This document shows, piece by piece, positions 1 through 8,822 of a stretch of DNA of 63,413 bases; the stretch's first letter is position 1, and each line of letters opens with the position of its first letter. The DNA is taken from positions 1 through 63,413 of the forward strand of contig CASFQC010000008.1 of NCBI GenBank assembly GCA_949296415.1. Direction: 5' to 3'. The stretch is from an uncultured Bacteroides sp. GTDB lineage: Bacteria; Bacteroidota; Bacteroidia; Bacteroidales; Bacteroidaceae. The notes under the pieces are model-generated. The model did no database searches and was not told the DNA's origin. It worked only from the letters and a program-made list of their open reading frames with translations. The translations under genes were made by a program, and so were the position numbers.

Positions 1-99
1 TGTGGACATTGTGTAAGACACTGCGTTGTGAGAAATCGCAGCCAGTGCAGTAGTGGTTGAAGCAGGAAGCTCCGACTTCTATAAGTCGGAGTAGTTCAC
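1..99 (+). mobile_element. Right end of an IS200/IS605-family (TnpB-type) element
   Basis: The stretch contains a perfect 9-bp stem, CTCCGACTT and AAGTCGGAG (70-78 and 83-91, loop CTAT), followed at once by TAGTTCAC. Many IS200/IS605/IS1341-type elements end with a subterminal hairpin and this terminal sequence. Ordinary MATE coding sequence begins directly after it, so the element boundary is put at about 99. In TnpB elements this end is also the 3' part of the omega (reRNA) scaffold, and the guide is read from the next ~16-20 bases, here starting at 100 inside the MATE gene. A short open frame (about 32-93) ends in the hairpin, but stops lie further upstream, so I cannot place the tnpB stop. 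tnpB itself would lie left of the window. Confidence 0.6.
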
Positions 100-1043
100 C
101 GATCGGTATGAACTATTTCATCACTGCCCAGGGATATGCGAAAACCGCAATGGTCACAACCCTTTCCGGCTGTATAATCAATATTATTCTTGATCCGTTA
201 TTCATCTTTACATTCCATATGGGAGTAAAGGGAGCGGCCCTTGCTACAATCTTTTCACAGATGGTTTCCTGTCTATGGGTTATGACATTCCTTCTTGGCA
301 AAGGATCTGTTCTTAAGCTGCATAAAGACAATCTCTTCTTCGATCTGTATACGTTGAAGGAAATTATTGTACTTGGTTCTGCTTCATTTTTCATGAATAT
401 GTCAGAAGGTGTACTCAATGTATGTTTTAACAGGCAGGTATCTGTCTATGGAGGAGATGTCGCAGTCAGTGCTATGACCATCCTGTTTTCTATATTTCAG
501 TTTATGCTGTTGCCAGTTGAAAGTGTTGCACAGGGTTCGCAGCCGGTTATCAGCTTCAATTATGGTGCGAAACGATATGATCGGGTCAAGGAAACTATAT
601 GTATTGCTGCTGTTGTGACTGTAAGCTTTACGTTCATTGCTACTAGTGCAGTCATGGCATACCCACAAGTGTTCATCCGCATCTTCAATGCCGATCAGGC
701 TTTGCTTGAGATTGGCGTACCAATGCTGAGGATCTATGTAGGAGGCTTATTCATTCTTGGCCTTAACTCTACATTCCAGCAGTCCTATAACTCTCTTGGA
801 CAAGGTACAAGGTCTTTCTTCTTTGCTTTCTTCCGCAAGGTGATTCTGCTTATACCGCTGATCTATATCCTGCCATCTGTTCTTCCGTTTGGACTATATG
901 CTGTCATCCTTGCGGAACCTGTTTCAGATATCATCACCACTTTGTCAAATACCATCTATTTCAGACATTTTCTCAACAGACTGTTCCTGCATAAAGAACA
1001 GCCATGCACACCACCACCGACCACATTTTCGCACAGCTCATAG
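100..1043 (+). pseudogene. MATE-family multidrug/Na+ efflux transporter, 5'-truncated by the IS end
   Basis: The frame encodes about 310 residues that match the C-terminal two thirds of MATE transporters: IGMNYFITAQGYAK, INIILDPLFIF and VKGAALATI are typical of the end of the first six-helix bundle and the start of the second. Roughly the first 130-140 residues of a ~450-residue MATE protein are absent. The open frame continues upstream to a TTG at 57, but those codons are IS sequence. An internal ATG at 108 could start a shorter product, which would lack the first helices and probably not transport. The 5' part may lie beyond the IS, outside the window. The 3' end overlaps tex by 40 bp. Confidence 0.75.
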
Positions 1044-3160
1044 CACAGTCTCTGGGCATAGGAGCACGACAAACCGCCAACACCATAAGACTGCTGGAGG
1101 AGGGCGCCACCATACCCTTCATAAGCCGCTATCGCAAAGAAGCTACAGGCGGACTGGACGAAGTACAGATAGAGAACATAAGGGACATGCAGCACAAACT
1201 GAGTGAGACACAGAAGCGTAAGCAGTCCATACTGGCCGCCCTGGAAGAACAAGGAAAACTGACCGACGGACTGAAACGGCGCATAGACGACACATGGGAC
1301 AACAATATCCTGGAGGACATTTACCTACCCTACAGGCCCAAGCGAAAGACAAGAGCCGAAACCGCACGCCAAAGGGGACTGGAACCACTGGCCCGCATAC
1401 TGATAACTCAGAAAGAGCCTCATCCCGAGGCCAAGGCCGAGACCTTTGTCAACGGGGAGGTGGAAAATGCCGGAGAAGCCCTGAAAGGCGCACGCGACAT
1501 CATAGCCGAACAGGTGAGTGCCGACGAACGGGCAAGGACCGCTGTGAGAAAAGCATTTGCCCGACAGGCTGTCATCAGCGCTAAAGTGGCCAAAGGAAAG
1601 GAAGCCGAGGCGGCCAACTACCGCGACTACTTTGCACACACAGAACCGCTGAAACGTTGTTCCTCACACCGGCTGCTGGCCATGAGGCGGGGTGAGGCGG
1701 AAGGCCTGCTCCGGATAGACATCGCTCCCGATGAGGAGGAGTGTGTCACCCGGCTGGAACGTCTCTTCATACACGGCACGAAAGCCTGCCAGCAACAGGT
1801 ATCCATAGCGGTGAGAGATGCCTACAAACGCCTGCTCAAACCTTCCATAGAAACGGAATTTGCCAACCAAAGCAAAGAAAAGGCCGACCGTGAAGCCATC
1901 AGCGTGTTTGCCCGCAACCTGAGACAACTGCTGCTGGCTCCTCCCTTGGGGCAGAAGCGCATCATGGGCATTGACCCCGGATTCCGCACCGGCTGCAAAG
2001 TGGTGTGCACCGACGAACAAGGGAACCTGCTGCACAGCGAAAACATCTACCCCCATCCGCCCGTAAACAAGCCGGAAGAAGCCTTTGCCAAAGTAAGGAA
2101 AATGGTAGAGGCCTACAGCATAGATGCCATAGCCATAGGCAACGGCACGGCAGGAAGGGAAACGGAAGACTTCCTGAAAAGGCAGACTCTCGGCCGGGAT
2201 GTCCAAGTGTTTATGGTGAGCGAACAGGGAGCCTCGGTCTATTCGGCCTCAAAGACCGCACGCGACGAGTTTCCCGACTACGATGTCACGGTGCGCGGAG
2301 CCGTATCCATAGCCCGGAGACTGGCCGACCCGTTGGCTGAGCTGGTAAAAATAGACCCCAAATCCATAGGTGTAGGCCAGTACCAGCACGACGTAGACCA
2401 GACAAAGCTGAAAGAAGCCCTGCAACAGACAGTGGAAAGCTGCGTGAACCAGGTGGGCGTAAACCTCAACACAGCCAGCAGCCACCTGCTGGCATACGTA
2501 TCGGGGCTGGGTCCCCAACTGGCCCGGAACATCGTGGACTACCGCAGCCAGAACGGTCCCTTCACATCGCGCAGGCAACTGATGAAAGTGCCACGCATGG
2601 GGGCAAAAGCCTTTGAACAATGTGCAGGATTCCTGCGCATTCCCGGAGCAGACAATCCGCTAGACAACACGGCCGTACATCCGGAAAGCTATGCCATAGT
2701 GGAACGCATGGCCGCCGACCTGCACTGCGATGTGCCCCGCCTCATTGCCGACAAGACGCTGAGACAACAGATTGACCTGAAACGTTATGTAACGGAAAGT
2801 GTGGGCCTGCCCACTCTGCACGACATCATGCAGGAATTGGAGAAACCGGGACGCGACCCACGCGGGCCGCTGGCCGCATTTGAGTTCAACGCCAACATAC
2901 GTACCATAGACGACCTGCGCACCGGCATGGAACTGCCCGGCATAGTGGAGAACATCACCGACTTCGGAGCCTTTGTCAACATAGGCATAAAGGAGAGCGG
3001 ACTGGTGCACCTCTCACAACTGGCCGACCACTACGTGTCATCGCCATCCGAAGTGGTAAGCATACACCAACACGTGCGCGTCAGGGTCATTGGCATAGAC
3101 CTTGAACGCAAGCGCATACAGCTCTCCATGAAAGGTATGGACGACACAAAGCCGACATAA
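1004..3160 (+). CDS. tex: Tex-family RNA-binding transcription accessory protein
   Basis: 718 residues, a normal length for Tex/YhgF. The N-terminal Tex domain covers about 1-190. A YqgF/RuvX-like RNase H fold follows, with MGIDPGFRTGCK near 320. Helix-hairpin-helix motifs lie near 490-560 (NTASSHLLAYVSGLGPQLA). An S1 RNA-binding domain is at about 640-715 (GIVENITDFGAFVNIG, then GLVHLSQLAD). Tex is a conserved cytoplasmic nucleic-acid-binding protein linked to transcription and to ribosome-associated RNA. The ATG at 1004 overlaps the end of the MATE frame by 40 bp, so translation may once have been coupled to it; no separate promoter was recognised. No terminator is obvious between its stop and the RNA gene downstream. 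Confidence 0.95.
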   Translation: MHTTTDHIFAQLIAQSLGIGARQTANTIRLLEEGATIPFISRYRKEATGGLDEVQIENIRDMQHKLSETQKRKQSILAALEEQGKLTDGLKRRIDDTWDNNILEDIYLPYRPKRKTRAETARQRGLEPLARILITQKEPHPEAKAETFVNGEVENAGEALKGARDIIAEQVSADERARTAVRKAFARQAVISAKVAKGKEAEAANYRDYFAHTEPLKRCSSHRLLAMRRGEAEGLLRIDIAPDEEECVTRLERLFIHGTKACQQQVSIAVRDAYKRLLKPSIETEFANQSKEKADREAISVFARNLRQLLLAPPLGQKRIMGIDPGFRTGCKVVCTDEQGNLLHSENIYPHPPVNKPEEAFAKVRKMVEAYSIDAIAIGNGTAGRETEDFLKRQTLGRDVQVFMVSEQGASVYSASKTARDEFPDYDVTVRGAVSIARRLADPLAELVKIDPKSIGVGQYQHDVDQTKLKEALQQTVESCVNQVGVNLNTASSHLLAYVSGLGPQLARNIVDYRSQNGPFTSRRQLMKVPRMGAKAFEQCAGFLRIPGADNPLDNTAVHPESYAIVERMAADLHCDVPRLIADKTLRQQIDLKRYVTESVGLPTLHDIMQELEKPGRDPRGPLAAFEFNANIRTIDDLRTGMELPGIVENITDFGAFVNIGIKESGLVHLSQLADHYVSSPSEVVSIHQHVRVRVIGIDLERKRIQLSMKGMDDTKPT

Positions 3161-3397
3161 AGACCTGTATCCCCCACCCGTGCACACTGACTCCACATAA
3201 CGGACGGTTTCAGCCTGTCGTTAAATGGCGCAAAAATCGTTTTTGCTTTTCGGGATAGCTCTTCTAACATACATTTCAGGAACCAACTATCTATCGGACA
3301 GAGACGGAATCAACGACTCTTACATAAGGAAGAAGCCTTAAAAAACCGCTTTTTAATGAAAGAACCGTGAAATAACAGTTTATTTTCCCACTTTTTC

Positions 3398-3428
3398 TTG
3401 TTTATTTCATATAAACTTCCTACCTTTG
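3398..3428 (+). promoter_or_regulatory. Bacteroidetes-type promoter of the 3.4-kb RNA gene
   Basis: TTG at 3398-3400, 20 bp spacer, then TACCTTTG at 3421-3428 match the Bacteroides -33/-7 consensus. Transcription should begin near 3435. No credible coding sequence follows; a folded RNA and a terminator do. Confidence 0.75.
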
Positions 3429-3434
3429 TTTTAG

Positions 3435-3678
3435 AAAAAAAGAGCCGTACTGATTGGATCGGGAAACTCATCAAATTTTATGAAATACCGAGACAAGCTT
3501 CTGTTCTCAATGGCGGGCCACGCCTCCTTTTGGGGGTAACTTTTGAGTCGGTGGATTACAAAGAGGACGAGCACTCAAAACCTGTTTTTCGGAGTTTCAT
3601 CACATCATCGGTGCGGCTTTCCTATAAAAGTAGAGGAGAGATAATGAATTTTCCATCATTGTTTCTCCTCTTTTTTTG
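3435..3678 (+). ncRNA. Structured non-coding RNA, 6S-like candidate
   Basis: About 240 nt between a consensus promoter and a strong intrinsic terminator. By eye it folds as one long rod: 3443-3454 pairs with 3607-3618 (12 continuous pairs including three G-U), 3463-3469 with 3592-3598, 3487-3491 with 3548-3552, 3506-3510 with 3543-3547, and small apical hairpins lie within. Between the second and third stems is a large asymmetric bubble (about 17 nt against 39 nt). A long closing stem, a central bubble and ~200 nt length are the hallmarks of 6S RNA, which sequesters housekeeping RNA polymerase. Open frames here are short and show no protein-like composition. 6S is inferred from shape only; a trans-acting sRNA is the alternative. 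Confidence 0.5.
3632..3678 (+). terminator. Intrinsic terminator of the RNA gene
   Basis: A 16-bp stem, 3632-3647 with 3656-3671, starting AGAGGAGA and ending TCTCCTCT, with an 8-nt loop, is followed by a run of T. The orientation matches the promoter at 3398-3428. Confidence 0.85.
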
Positions 3679-4471
3679 TTTACCGCTCTATTTCCAGATT
3701 TGCAGACTTTTTAGAAGTCAGTCCGAAAAGCCGGTTGCAGGAAACGATGCACGAGCCCCATGTCCCGATGCATGCAAATGACTCCTTTGCACAATCAGTA
3801 ATCGTACAACTTACTAAGCCACATGGTTTGACTCTTCCTGATGATGAGACATACCAATACAACCGGATTTTTCGGGCTGCCCCTTTTTACTTATCTTCAA
3901 CCACACGCCTTATTGCCTGACGAGAATGAGACGATTCAGCTTTTCCAACCTTCCCTACACTGACAATCGGACGGTTTCATATCATATTCCCTCTGAAATC
4001 GGCTAAAAAGCGTCATTGGACACCTACATTTCTTTAGCATAGCCTCTGAAGCCTATTGAGGTTGCTCGCGCATCAAACGGACAGCATAGTCAAGAGGGCA
4101 CTCTTATATTGCACAAAACTGTATCCGGAAAAAGCCTTGAAAAGACTACGATATAAATGCTTCCGCCTTCGAATGAAAACCGCTTGTTACTCTATTTGAC
4201 AGGGTTGTTCGTTGGTCTTATAAAATTCCGACAATTCCAGCGCATCCTCATTCCGTTCGCACTCGCGAAGCGAATCGGCCAAGGTAAGCATGGCAGCTTG
4301 CATATGCGAAACCTTCTGCCAAACCTCATAGAAACAGGACCGTCAGCACAACAAGGCAATGTGTCTGAATGAAATGTCCCATGTTTTTCTTGTAATGGTC
4401 CGTACAGAAACAATGCAAACCGCGTGTCGCACAAAACAGGCATACAGTTTTTCCATCCCCGGCATATAGAA
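3679..4471. other. Intergenic region with decayed coding traces
   Basis: No intact gene is visible. On the minus strand, codons 4342 down to 4187 (TAA) encode about 51 residues with protein-like composition, for example MLTLADSLRECERNEDALEL, but a stop lies directly upstream and there is no proper start. A second minus-strand scrap near 4070-4110 (DYAVRLMREQPQ) is also cut off. Both look like 3' ends of lost genes; I do not recognise the families. Confidence 0.35.
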
Positions 4472-4523
4472 ACCGAGCCGGAAGTTTCGTCCGCATATCC
4501 TGCGATACGGCTTCCGGCTCGGT
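4472..4523. terminator. Hairpin downstream of the exuT-like gene
   Basis: A perfect 13-bp stem, ACCGAGCCGGAAG (4472-4484) and its complement (4511-4523), lies about 30 bp past the stop of the minus-strand transporter. The T-rich stretches on either side are short, so it may act in both directions or as an mRNA 3' stabiliser. Confidence 0.6.
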
Positions 4524-4550
4524 CTGGTTTTACTTATGTTTTGCCGCCAC

Positions 4551-6020
4551 TCAAGGTACGATAGGTTTGTATCTGGGTACCAATATCTTCATCAGACACC
4601 AACCCACGAGGTAGGCTACGGCGCATATGCAGAAGACTATGAAGTAACCGGCAGGCTTGCCTTCGAATCCCATGAACATCATCCCGGTACGGTCAGCATA
4701 GTCAAACAGATGGCCCGAAGCCATGTTGATGATAAACGAGCTTATGCCTCCTGCCATGGCACCGAAACCGGTCACTGTGGCCACTGCACTGTTGGGGAAC
4801 ATATCACCCACCACAGAATAGATGTTGGCCGACCACGACTGGTGTGCTGCGGTAGTCAGGCCTACAATGAGGATAGGGAACCAACAGGAATATTGGCCAA
4901 GCGGCTGCGCGAAGAGCGCAAGCAAGGGAATCAGGGCAAAGATGAACATGGCCTTCATACGTGCGGCGTAAGGATTCATTCCGGTACGGCGCATGATGAT
5001 GGTGGGAAGCTTTCCTCCGTATATGGAAAGCATGGTAATGGCGTAGAGTACAAAAATAAGCACCTGTGCCATAGGAGTATCCGACGAATAGCCGTAGACA
5101 TCGGAAATGTAGGCAGGTGTCCAGAACAGCAAGAACCACCACACGCCGTCGGTCATGAACTTGCCCACTGCAAACGCCCATGCCTGGCGGTAGCTGAGGC
5201 ATTGCCAGAAGCTGAGTTTCTTCTCTTCGGGCTGGTTCTGCTTCAAGGCCTGTTCGGCCAGCTCGGTCTCACGGTCCTGCTGTATGTAGGCCAGCTCGGC
5301 AGCGTTGACACGCGGATGTTTCTCAGGTTTCTTATACATGAATACCCAGAATCCCATCCATATAAAACCCAGCGCACCGATGAGCAGGAAGGCCATTTCC
5401 CATCCGTTGCCCACGCCCAGCTGCTGGAAGTAACGCGCCAGCGAAGGTATGCTAACGGGAGCCACAAGTGCACCCACAGTGGAACCGGCGTTGAATATGG
5501 AAGTGGCGAATGCCCTGTCTTTTTTGGGGAAGTATTCGGCCGTAACCTTTACTGCCGCAGGGAAGTTGCCCGATTCGCCCAATCCCAGCACGATGCGTGC
5601 GGCAATGAACAGATATACACTGGTGATGGCCACAGTAGAGGCCATGGCACCTCCTGCGGCTATCATGGCGGCAGCATCGTGCAGGCCCAGGATGTGCTCG
5701 GTGGCCCATCCGCACAAGGCATGGGCGCAGGCTCCTACCGACCACACGCCTATAGCGATAAAGTAACCTTTCTTGGTTCCCACCCGGTCAATGAGGCGAC
5801 CGGAGAACAGGCATCCTATGGCATAGACCAGTGAAAATATGGCTGTGATGTTGCCGTAATGCGCATCGGTCCAGTGAAACTCAGGGGCTATGAAGTCTTT
5901 CCAGGTCAGCGACAGGACCTGTCTGTCCAGATAATTGACGGTAGTGGCGATGAACAGCATCATACAGATTGTCCACCGGTAGTTACTCATTTTTTCAATG
6001 GCTTTTGAATTGTTGTTCAT
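4551..6020 (-). CDS. exuT: MFS transporter, hexuronate (ExuT-like) family
   Basis: 489 residues from ATG 6020 (MNNNSKAIEKMSNYRW). The open frame extends 60 codons further upstream, but that stretch is not transporter-like, so the shorter start is preferred. The protein has the twelve-helix MFS pattern, the NYLDRQ motif after helix 1 typical of anion:cation symporters (ExuT, GudP), SGRLIDRVGTKKG in loop 2-3, and GLGESGNFPAAVK in helix 4, also characteristic of that family. It should import glucuronate, galacturonate or related acids through the inner membrane. It lies 206 bp downstream of kduI, the same strand, and would be the last gene of the uronate cluster. The precise substrate is inferred. 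Confidence 0.85.
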   Translation of the reverse strand: MNNNSKAIEKMSNYRWTICMMLFIATTVNYLDRQVLSLTWKDFIAPEFHWTDAHYGNITAIFSLVYAIGCLFSGRLIDRVGTKKGYFIAIGVWSVGACAHALCGWATEHILGLHDAAAMIAAGGAMASTVAITSVYLFIAARIVLGLGESGNFPAAVKVTAEYFPKKDRAFATSIFNAGSTVGALVAPVSIPSLARYFQQLGVGNGWEMAFLLIGALGFIWMGFWVFMYKKPEKHPRVNAAELAYIQQDRETELAEQALKQNQPEEKKLSFWQCLSYRQAWAFAVGKFMTDGVWWFLLFWTPAYISDVYGYSSDTPMAQVLIFVLYAITMLSIYGGKLPTIIMRRTGMNPYAARMKAMFIFALIPLLALFAQPLGQYSCWFPILIVGLTTAAHQSWSANIYSVVGDMFPNSAVATVTGFGAMAGGISSFIINMASGHLFDYADRTGMMFMGFEGKPAGYFIVFCICAVAYLVGWCLMKILVPRYKPIVP

Positions 6021-6226
6021 ACAGATTTGTGTGTGATAGAATATTGCTTTTGAATGTTTGTGGAAAAAGATTGTTTCGTGTATATACGTCCTTTCCTTCC
6101 CTCCCGGATACGGAGAAGCCGCAAAATGAAGAAGACGTGCAGGGGTCAGGAGGATACTTCCGTTCCGTGCCTGCACGCCTTCCCGTGCGATGTCCCGCAA
6201 CAGGGGATGCGCGTTCCGGTCACGTC

Positions 6227-7147
6227 TTACCGCATCTCGCTATAGGGGATCTTGTCCATGTCGTTGTAGTCAAGGTTCTCACCGGCCATGCCCCAGATGA
6301 ACATGTAGTTGCTTGTACCGGCAGCGGCATGTATGGACCATTCGGGCGACATGATAGCCTGCTCGTTGTTCATCCATACCAATCTTTCTTCCTTAGGCTC
6401 GCCCATAAGGTGGCATATGCGGTTGCCTTCGGGTACATTGAAGTAGAAGTAAGCCTCTATGCGGCGGCTATGGGTATGTGCGGGCATGGTGTTCCACACG
6501 CTTCCGGGCTTCAGCTCGGTCAGTCCCATTTGCAGCTGGCAGGGACCTTCCTCCAGCACATTGTTCACAATGAGCTGATTGATGACACGGTCATTGCTTT
6601 CTTCCATCTTACCTGCGGGGAACGAGTTGGCCTTCAGCGAACCCTTACGTCCGTCAATGGTGACGAGCTGGGTCTTGTAAGCCTGGTGTGCGGTGGCCGA
6701 GTTAAGATAGAACTTGGCGGGATTGGCCGCATCCTTGCTCCGGAAAGTCACCTTCTTGTTGCCACGTCCCACGTAGAGCGCTTCCTTGAAGTGTAGCTCG
6801 TATTCCTTGCCGTCCACACTCACAATGCCGTCGCCGCCCACATTGATCACGCCCAGTTCCCTTCTCTCAAGGAAGTATTGGGCCTTCAGCGGGTCTATGG
6901 TATCAAGTACCAGCTCTTTCTGCACGGGCATGGCGCCTCCGAAGATAAAACGGTCGTACATGGAATAAGTGAGATTGATTTCATCAGCCACCATAACCTT
7001 TTCCATCAGGAAACTGCTGCGCAGGCGGTCGGTGTCATAAGTCTTCACGTCCTGCGGATTGCAGGCCACTTGCATAGTGTACTTCACTTGGGCGGAAGCC
7101 GACACGGCGGTAGCGCCCATCATCAAAGCGATTGCTAGATTTTTCAT
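6227..7147 (-). CDS. kduI: 5-keto-4-deoxyuronate isomerase with a predicted signal peptide
   Basis: 306 residues. KduI converts 5-keto-4-deoxyuronate, which forms from unsaturated uronates released by pectin or glycosaminoglycan lyases, into 2,5-diketo-3-deoxygluconate. Family motifs run along the whole protein: [58 protein letters not shown] and [18 protein letters not shown]. The cupin metal ligands are His224, His226, Glu231 and His273. The oddity is the N-terminus: [20 protein letters not shown] is a clean Sec signal peptide ending in A-x-A, placed before the usual cytoplasmic start, so this copy should act in the periplasm. It sits 39 bp after gatC. No kduD is present in the window. Confidence 0.93.
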   Translation of the reverse strand: MKNLAIALMMGATAVSASAQVKYTMQVACNPQDVKTYDTDRLRSSFLMEKVMVADEINLTYSMYDRFIFGGAMPVQKELVLDTIDPLKAQYFLERRELGVINVGGDGIVSVDGKEYELHFKEALYVGRGNKKVTFRSKDAANPAKFYLNSATAHQAYKTQLVTIDGRKGSLKANSFPAGKMEESNDRVINQLIVNNVLEEGPCQLQMGLTELKPGSVWNTMPAHTHSRRIEAYFYFNVPEGNRICHLMGEPKEERLVWMNNEQAIMSPEWSIHAAAGTSNYMFIWGMAGENLDYNDMDKIPYSEMR

Positions 7148-7186
7148 TAGGATTTTAGTCTTTATTGAAGTTTTCTTGAATGAATA

Positions 7187-8608
7187 TTATTTGTCAGATG
7201 TCTGTCCCTGCGCCTTCTGCTGGAACTTCACTATGGCACGGCGGTTCCACAACATCAACGCCAGGGTTCCGAGCGCCAATATGGCCGCGCCGATGTATTT
7301 CAGCGAATAGGTAAGATGGAATATGGCCCAGGAGAAAAGGCTTGAGGCAAAGTCCAGCGCACCGCCCTGGAATCCGTCGGGTATCTTCAGTGCGCCGTCG
7401 GGACTTCCCTTGGCCACGGTGACGGAATATGCGTCATTGGCGGCTTGGGTAAAGTGCGGCGCCAGGTCTGTAACGAAATACAACCCTACAGTCAGAGCCA
7501 CCAGACCTATGATGAACGACTTCAGCACATTGCCCTTGGTAATGGGCAACACCAGTGGAAACACATAGAACATGCCCGCCAACGAAGCTAATGGCAAGAA
7601 CTGGTTACCAGGAAGGACAACAGCCAGCAGGATAGTGACCGGAATGAGTAGAAGCGACACTACCAGCGTAGTGGGATGGCCTATGACCAGCGCCGGGCTC
7701 ATGCCGATATTCAGCCCCACGGCACCCTTGAACTTGCGGGCTATCATGTCGCGGGTAGCATCGGATATGGGTTTCAGTCCTTCGATGAACAAGGCGGTGA
7801 TGCGGGGAATAAGCTCCATTACAGCACCCATCTTGATGCCCAGTTCCAATATATAAGGTATACGGTCCACCAGCTCCTGTCCCGAACTGCACGACAACGC
7901 CGCGATGCCGCATCCTATCAGTACGCCAAGGAAAAGCGGCTCGCCCAGCAGTCCGAACTTCTTCTTCATGCCCTCCGCGTCAATGTAAAGCTTGTCAAAG
8001 CCCGGAATCTTGTCAAGCAGCTTGTTGATGGCCCACGCGAAAGGTATGAATCCCGCACAGAATGGCTGCGGCACCGATATGCCTTCCATATTGGCATAGA
8101 AAGACTGGAATTTCTTAGCCGTATAGTCGGCAGCCACCAGTGTGATAATGTAGCAGACAATGGCTGCAAAGAATCCCCACCAGATGCTGCCTGTGGCAAA
8201 GAACACTACAGCACCTATAAAGGCATAATGCCAGTAGTTCCACAAGTCAATGTTCACCGTGCGGGTTGTCTTGGTAAGCAGCATCAGGATGTTCACCCCC
8301 AGGCAGACGGGAATGATGAAGGCACCCACCGACGTGTTGTAAGCCACCGAGGCGGCGGCAGGCCACCCCATATCGAACACTTTAAGCTGTAGGTCGTAGA
8401 TTTCCACCACCTTGTTCAAAGCCGGCCCCAAACTGCTGGTAAGGAGTGCCGTCACCACAGACAGTCCCACGAATCCTACACCCACCAGCAATCCGCTCTT
8501 CAACGCCTTACTGAATTTTATACCGATACATACGCCCAATACCGTGAAAATGATGGGCATCATCACCGCCGCTCCCAGGCTGATGATATAACCGAATACT
8601 TGTTCCAT
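7187..8608 (-). CDS. gatC: PTS galactitol-type EIIC component (GatC/SgcC family)
   Basis: 473 residues, almost entirely hydrophobic with about ten membrane segments. It resembles galactitol-type EIIC: MMPIIFTVLGVCIG at the N-terminus, FDMGWPAAASVAYNTSVGAF near residue 80, GFIPFAWAINKLLDKIPGF near 190, and GLNIGMSPALVIGHPTTLV near 300. EIIC proteins normally form the sugar channel of a PTS that also needs IIA, IIB, HPr and EI; none is encoded nearby. Bacteroidales generally lack a complete sugar PTS, so this is probably a non-phosphorylating carrier or one recruited for an acid sugar. It is the first gene of gatC-kduI-exuT and has its own promoter (8670-8700) with a palindrome just downstream. 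Confidence 0.85.
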   Translation of the reverse strand: MEQVFGYIISLGAAVMMPIIFTVLGVCIGIKFSKALKSGLLVGVGFVGLSVVTALLTSSLGPALNKVVEIYDLQLKVFDMGWPAAASVAYNTSVGAFIIPVCLGVNILMLLTKTTRTVNIDLWNYWHYAFIGAVVFFATGSIWWGFFAAIVCYIITLVAADYTAKKFQSFYANMEGISVPQPFCAGFIPFAWAINKLLDKIPGFDKLYIDAEGMKKKFGLLGEPLFLGVLIGCGIAALSCSSGQELVDRIPYILELGIKMGAVMELIPRITALFIEGLKPISDATRDMIARKFKGAVGLNIGMSPALVIGHPTTLVVSLLLIPVTILLAVVLPGNQFLPLASLAGMFYVFPLVLPITKGNVLKSFIIGLVALTVGLYFVTDLAPHFTQAANDAYSVTVAKGSPDGALKIPDGFQGGALDFASSLFSWAIFHLTYSLKYIGAAILALGTLALMLWNRRAIVKFQQKAQGQTSDK

Positions 8609-8642
8609 TTAGTCTGTATAGCTTTAATGATTTGAGAACTTC

Positions 8643-8659
8643 CAGAACACGCTGTTCTG
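8643..8659. promoter_or_regulatory. 17-bp palindrome at the gatC transcription start, possible operator
   Basis: CAGAACA, CGC, TGTTCTG is a perfect inverted repeat of 7 bp arms. It begins within a few bases of the predicted start of the gatC transcript, a standard position for a repressor site. No regulator gene is next to it. Confidence 0.45.
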
Positions 8660-8669
8660 AAAAGCGGCT

Positions 8670-8700
8670 CAAAAATAAGCTCTTTTTTTGTAATTATCAA
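8670..8700 (-). promoter_or_regulatory. Promoter of gatC-kduI-exuT
   Basis: On the minus strand TTG (8700-8698), 20 bp, then TATTTTTG (8677-8670) match the Bacteroidetes consensus. The start should be near 8663, leaving a leader of about 55 nt. Confidence 0.75.
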
Positions 8701-8822
8701 ATTCTTAGAACTAATAAATAGTAAAAAAAGCCGTTTGCCCGCCCTCAGCCCGTTATCGCGCACAGGAACCCTACTGCCGCACATGAGCAAGGCTTGAGGC
8801 TGGAAACGGAACGCTCCCTTCC

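Noticed and set aside
3398-3781. 127-codon plus-strand open frame
   Set aside because: It lies over the folded RNA and its terminator, starts inside the promoter, and its residues look random.
4536-5834. 432-codon plus-strand open frame opposite the exuT-like gene
   Set aside because: It is a shadow of the minus-strand gene: His/Gly/Arg-rich with no membrane or enzyme features.
6021-6200. 60-codon in-frame extension of the exuT-like protein
   Set aside because: Composition is not transporter-like, and the ATG at 6020 precedes a typical short N-terminus and helix 1.
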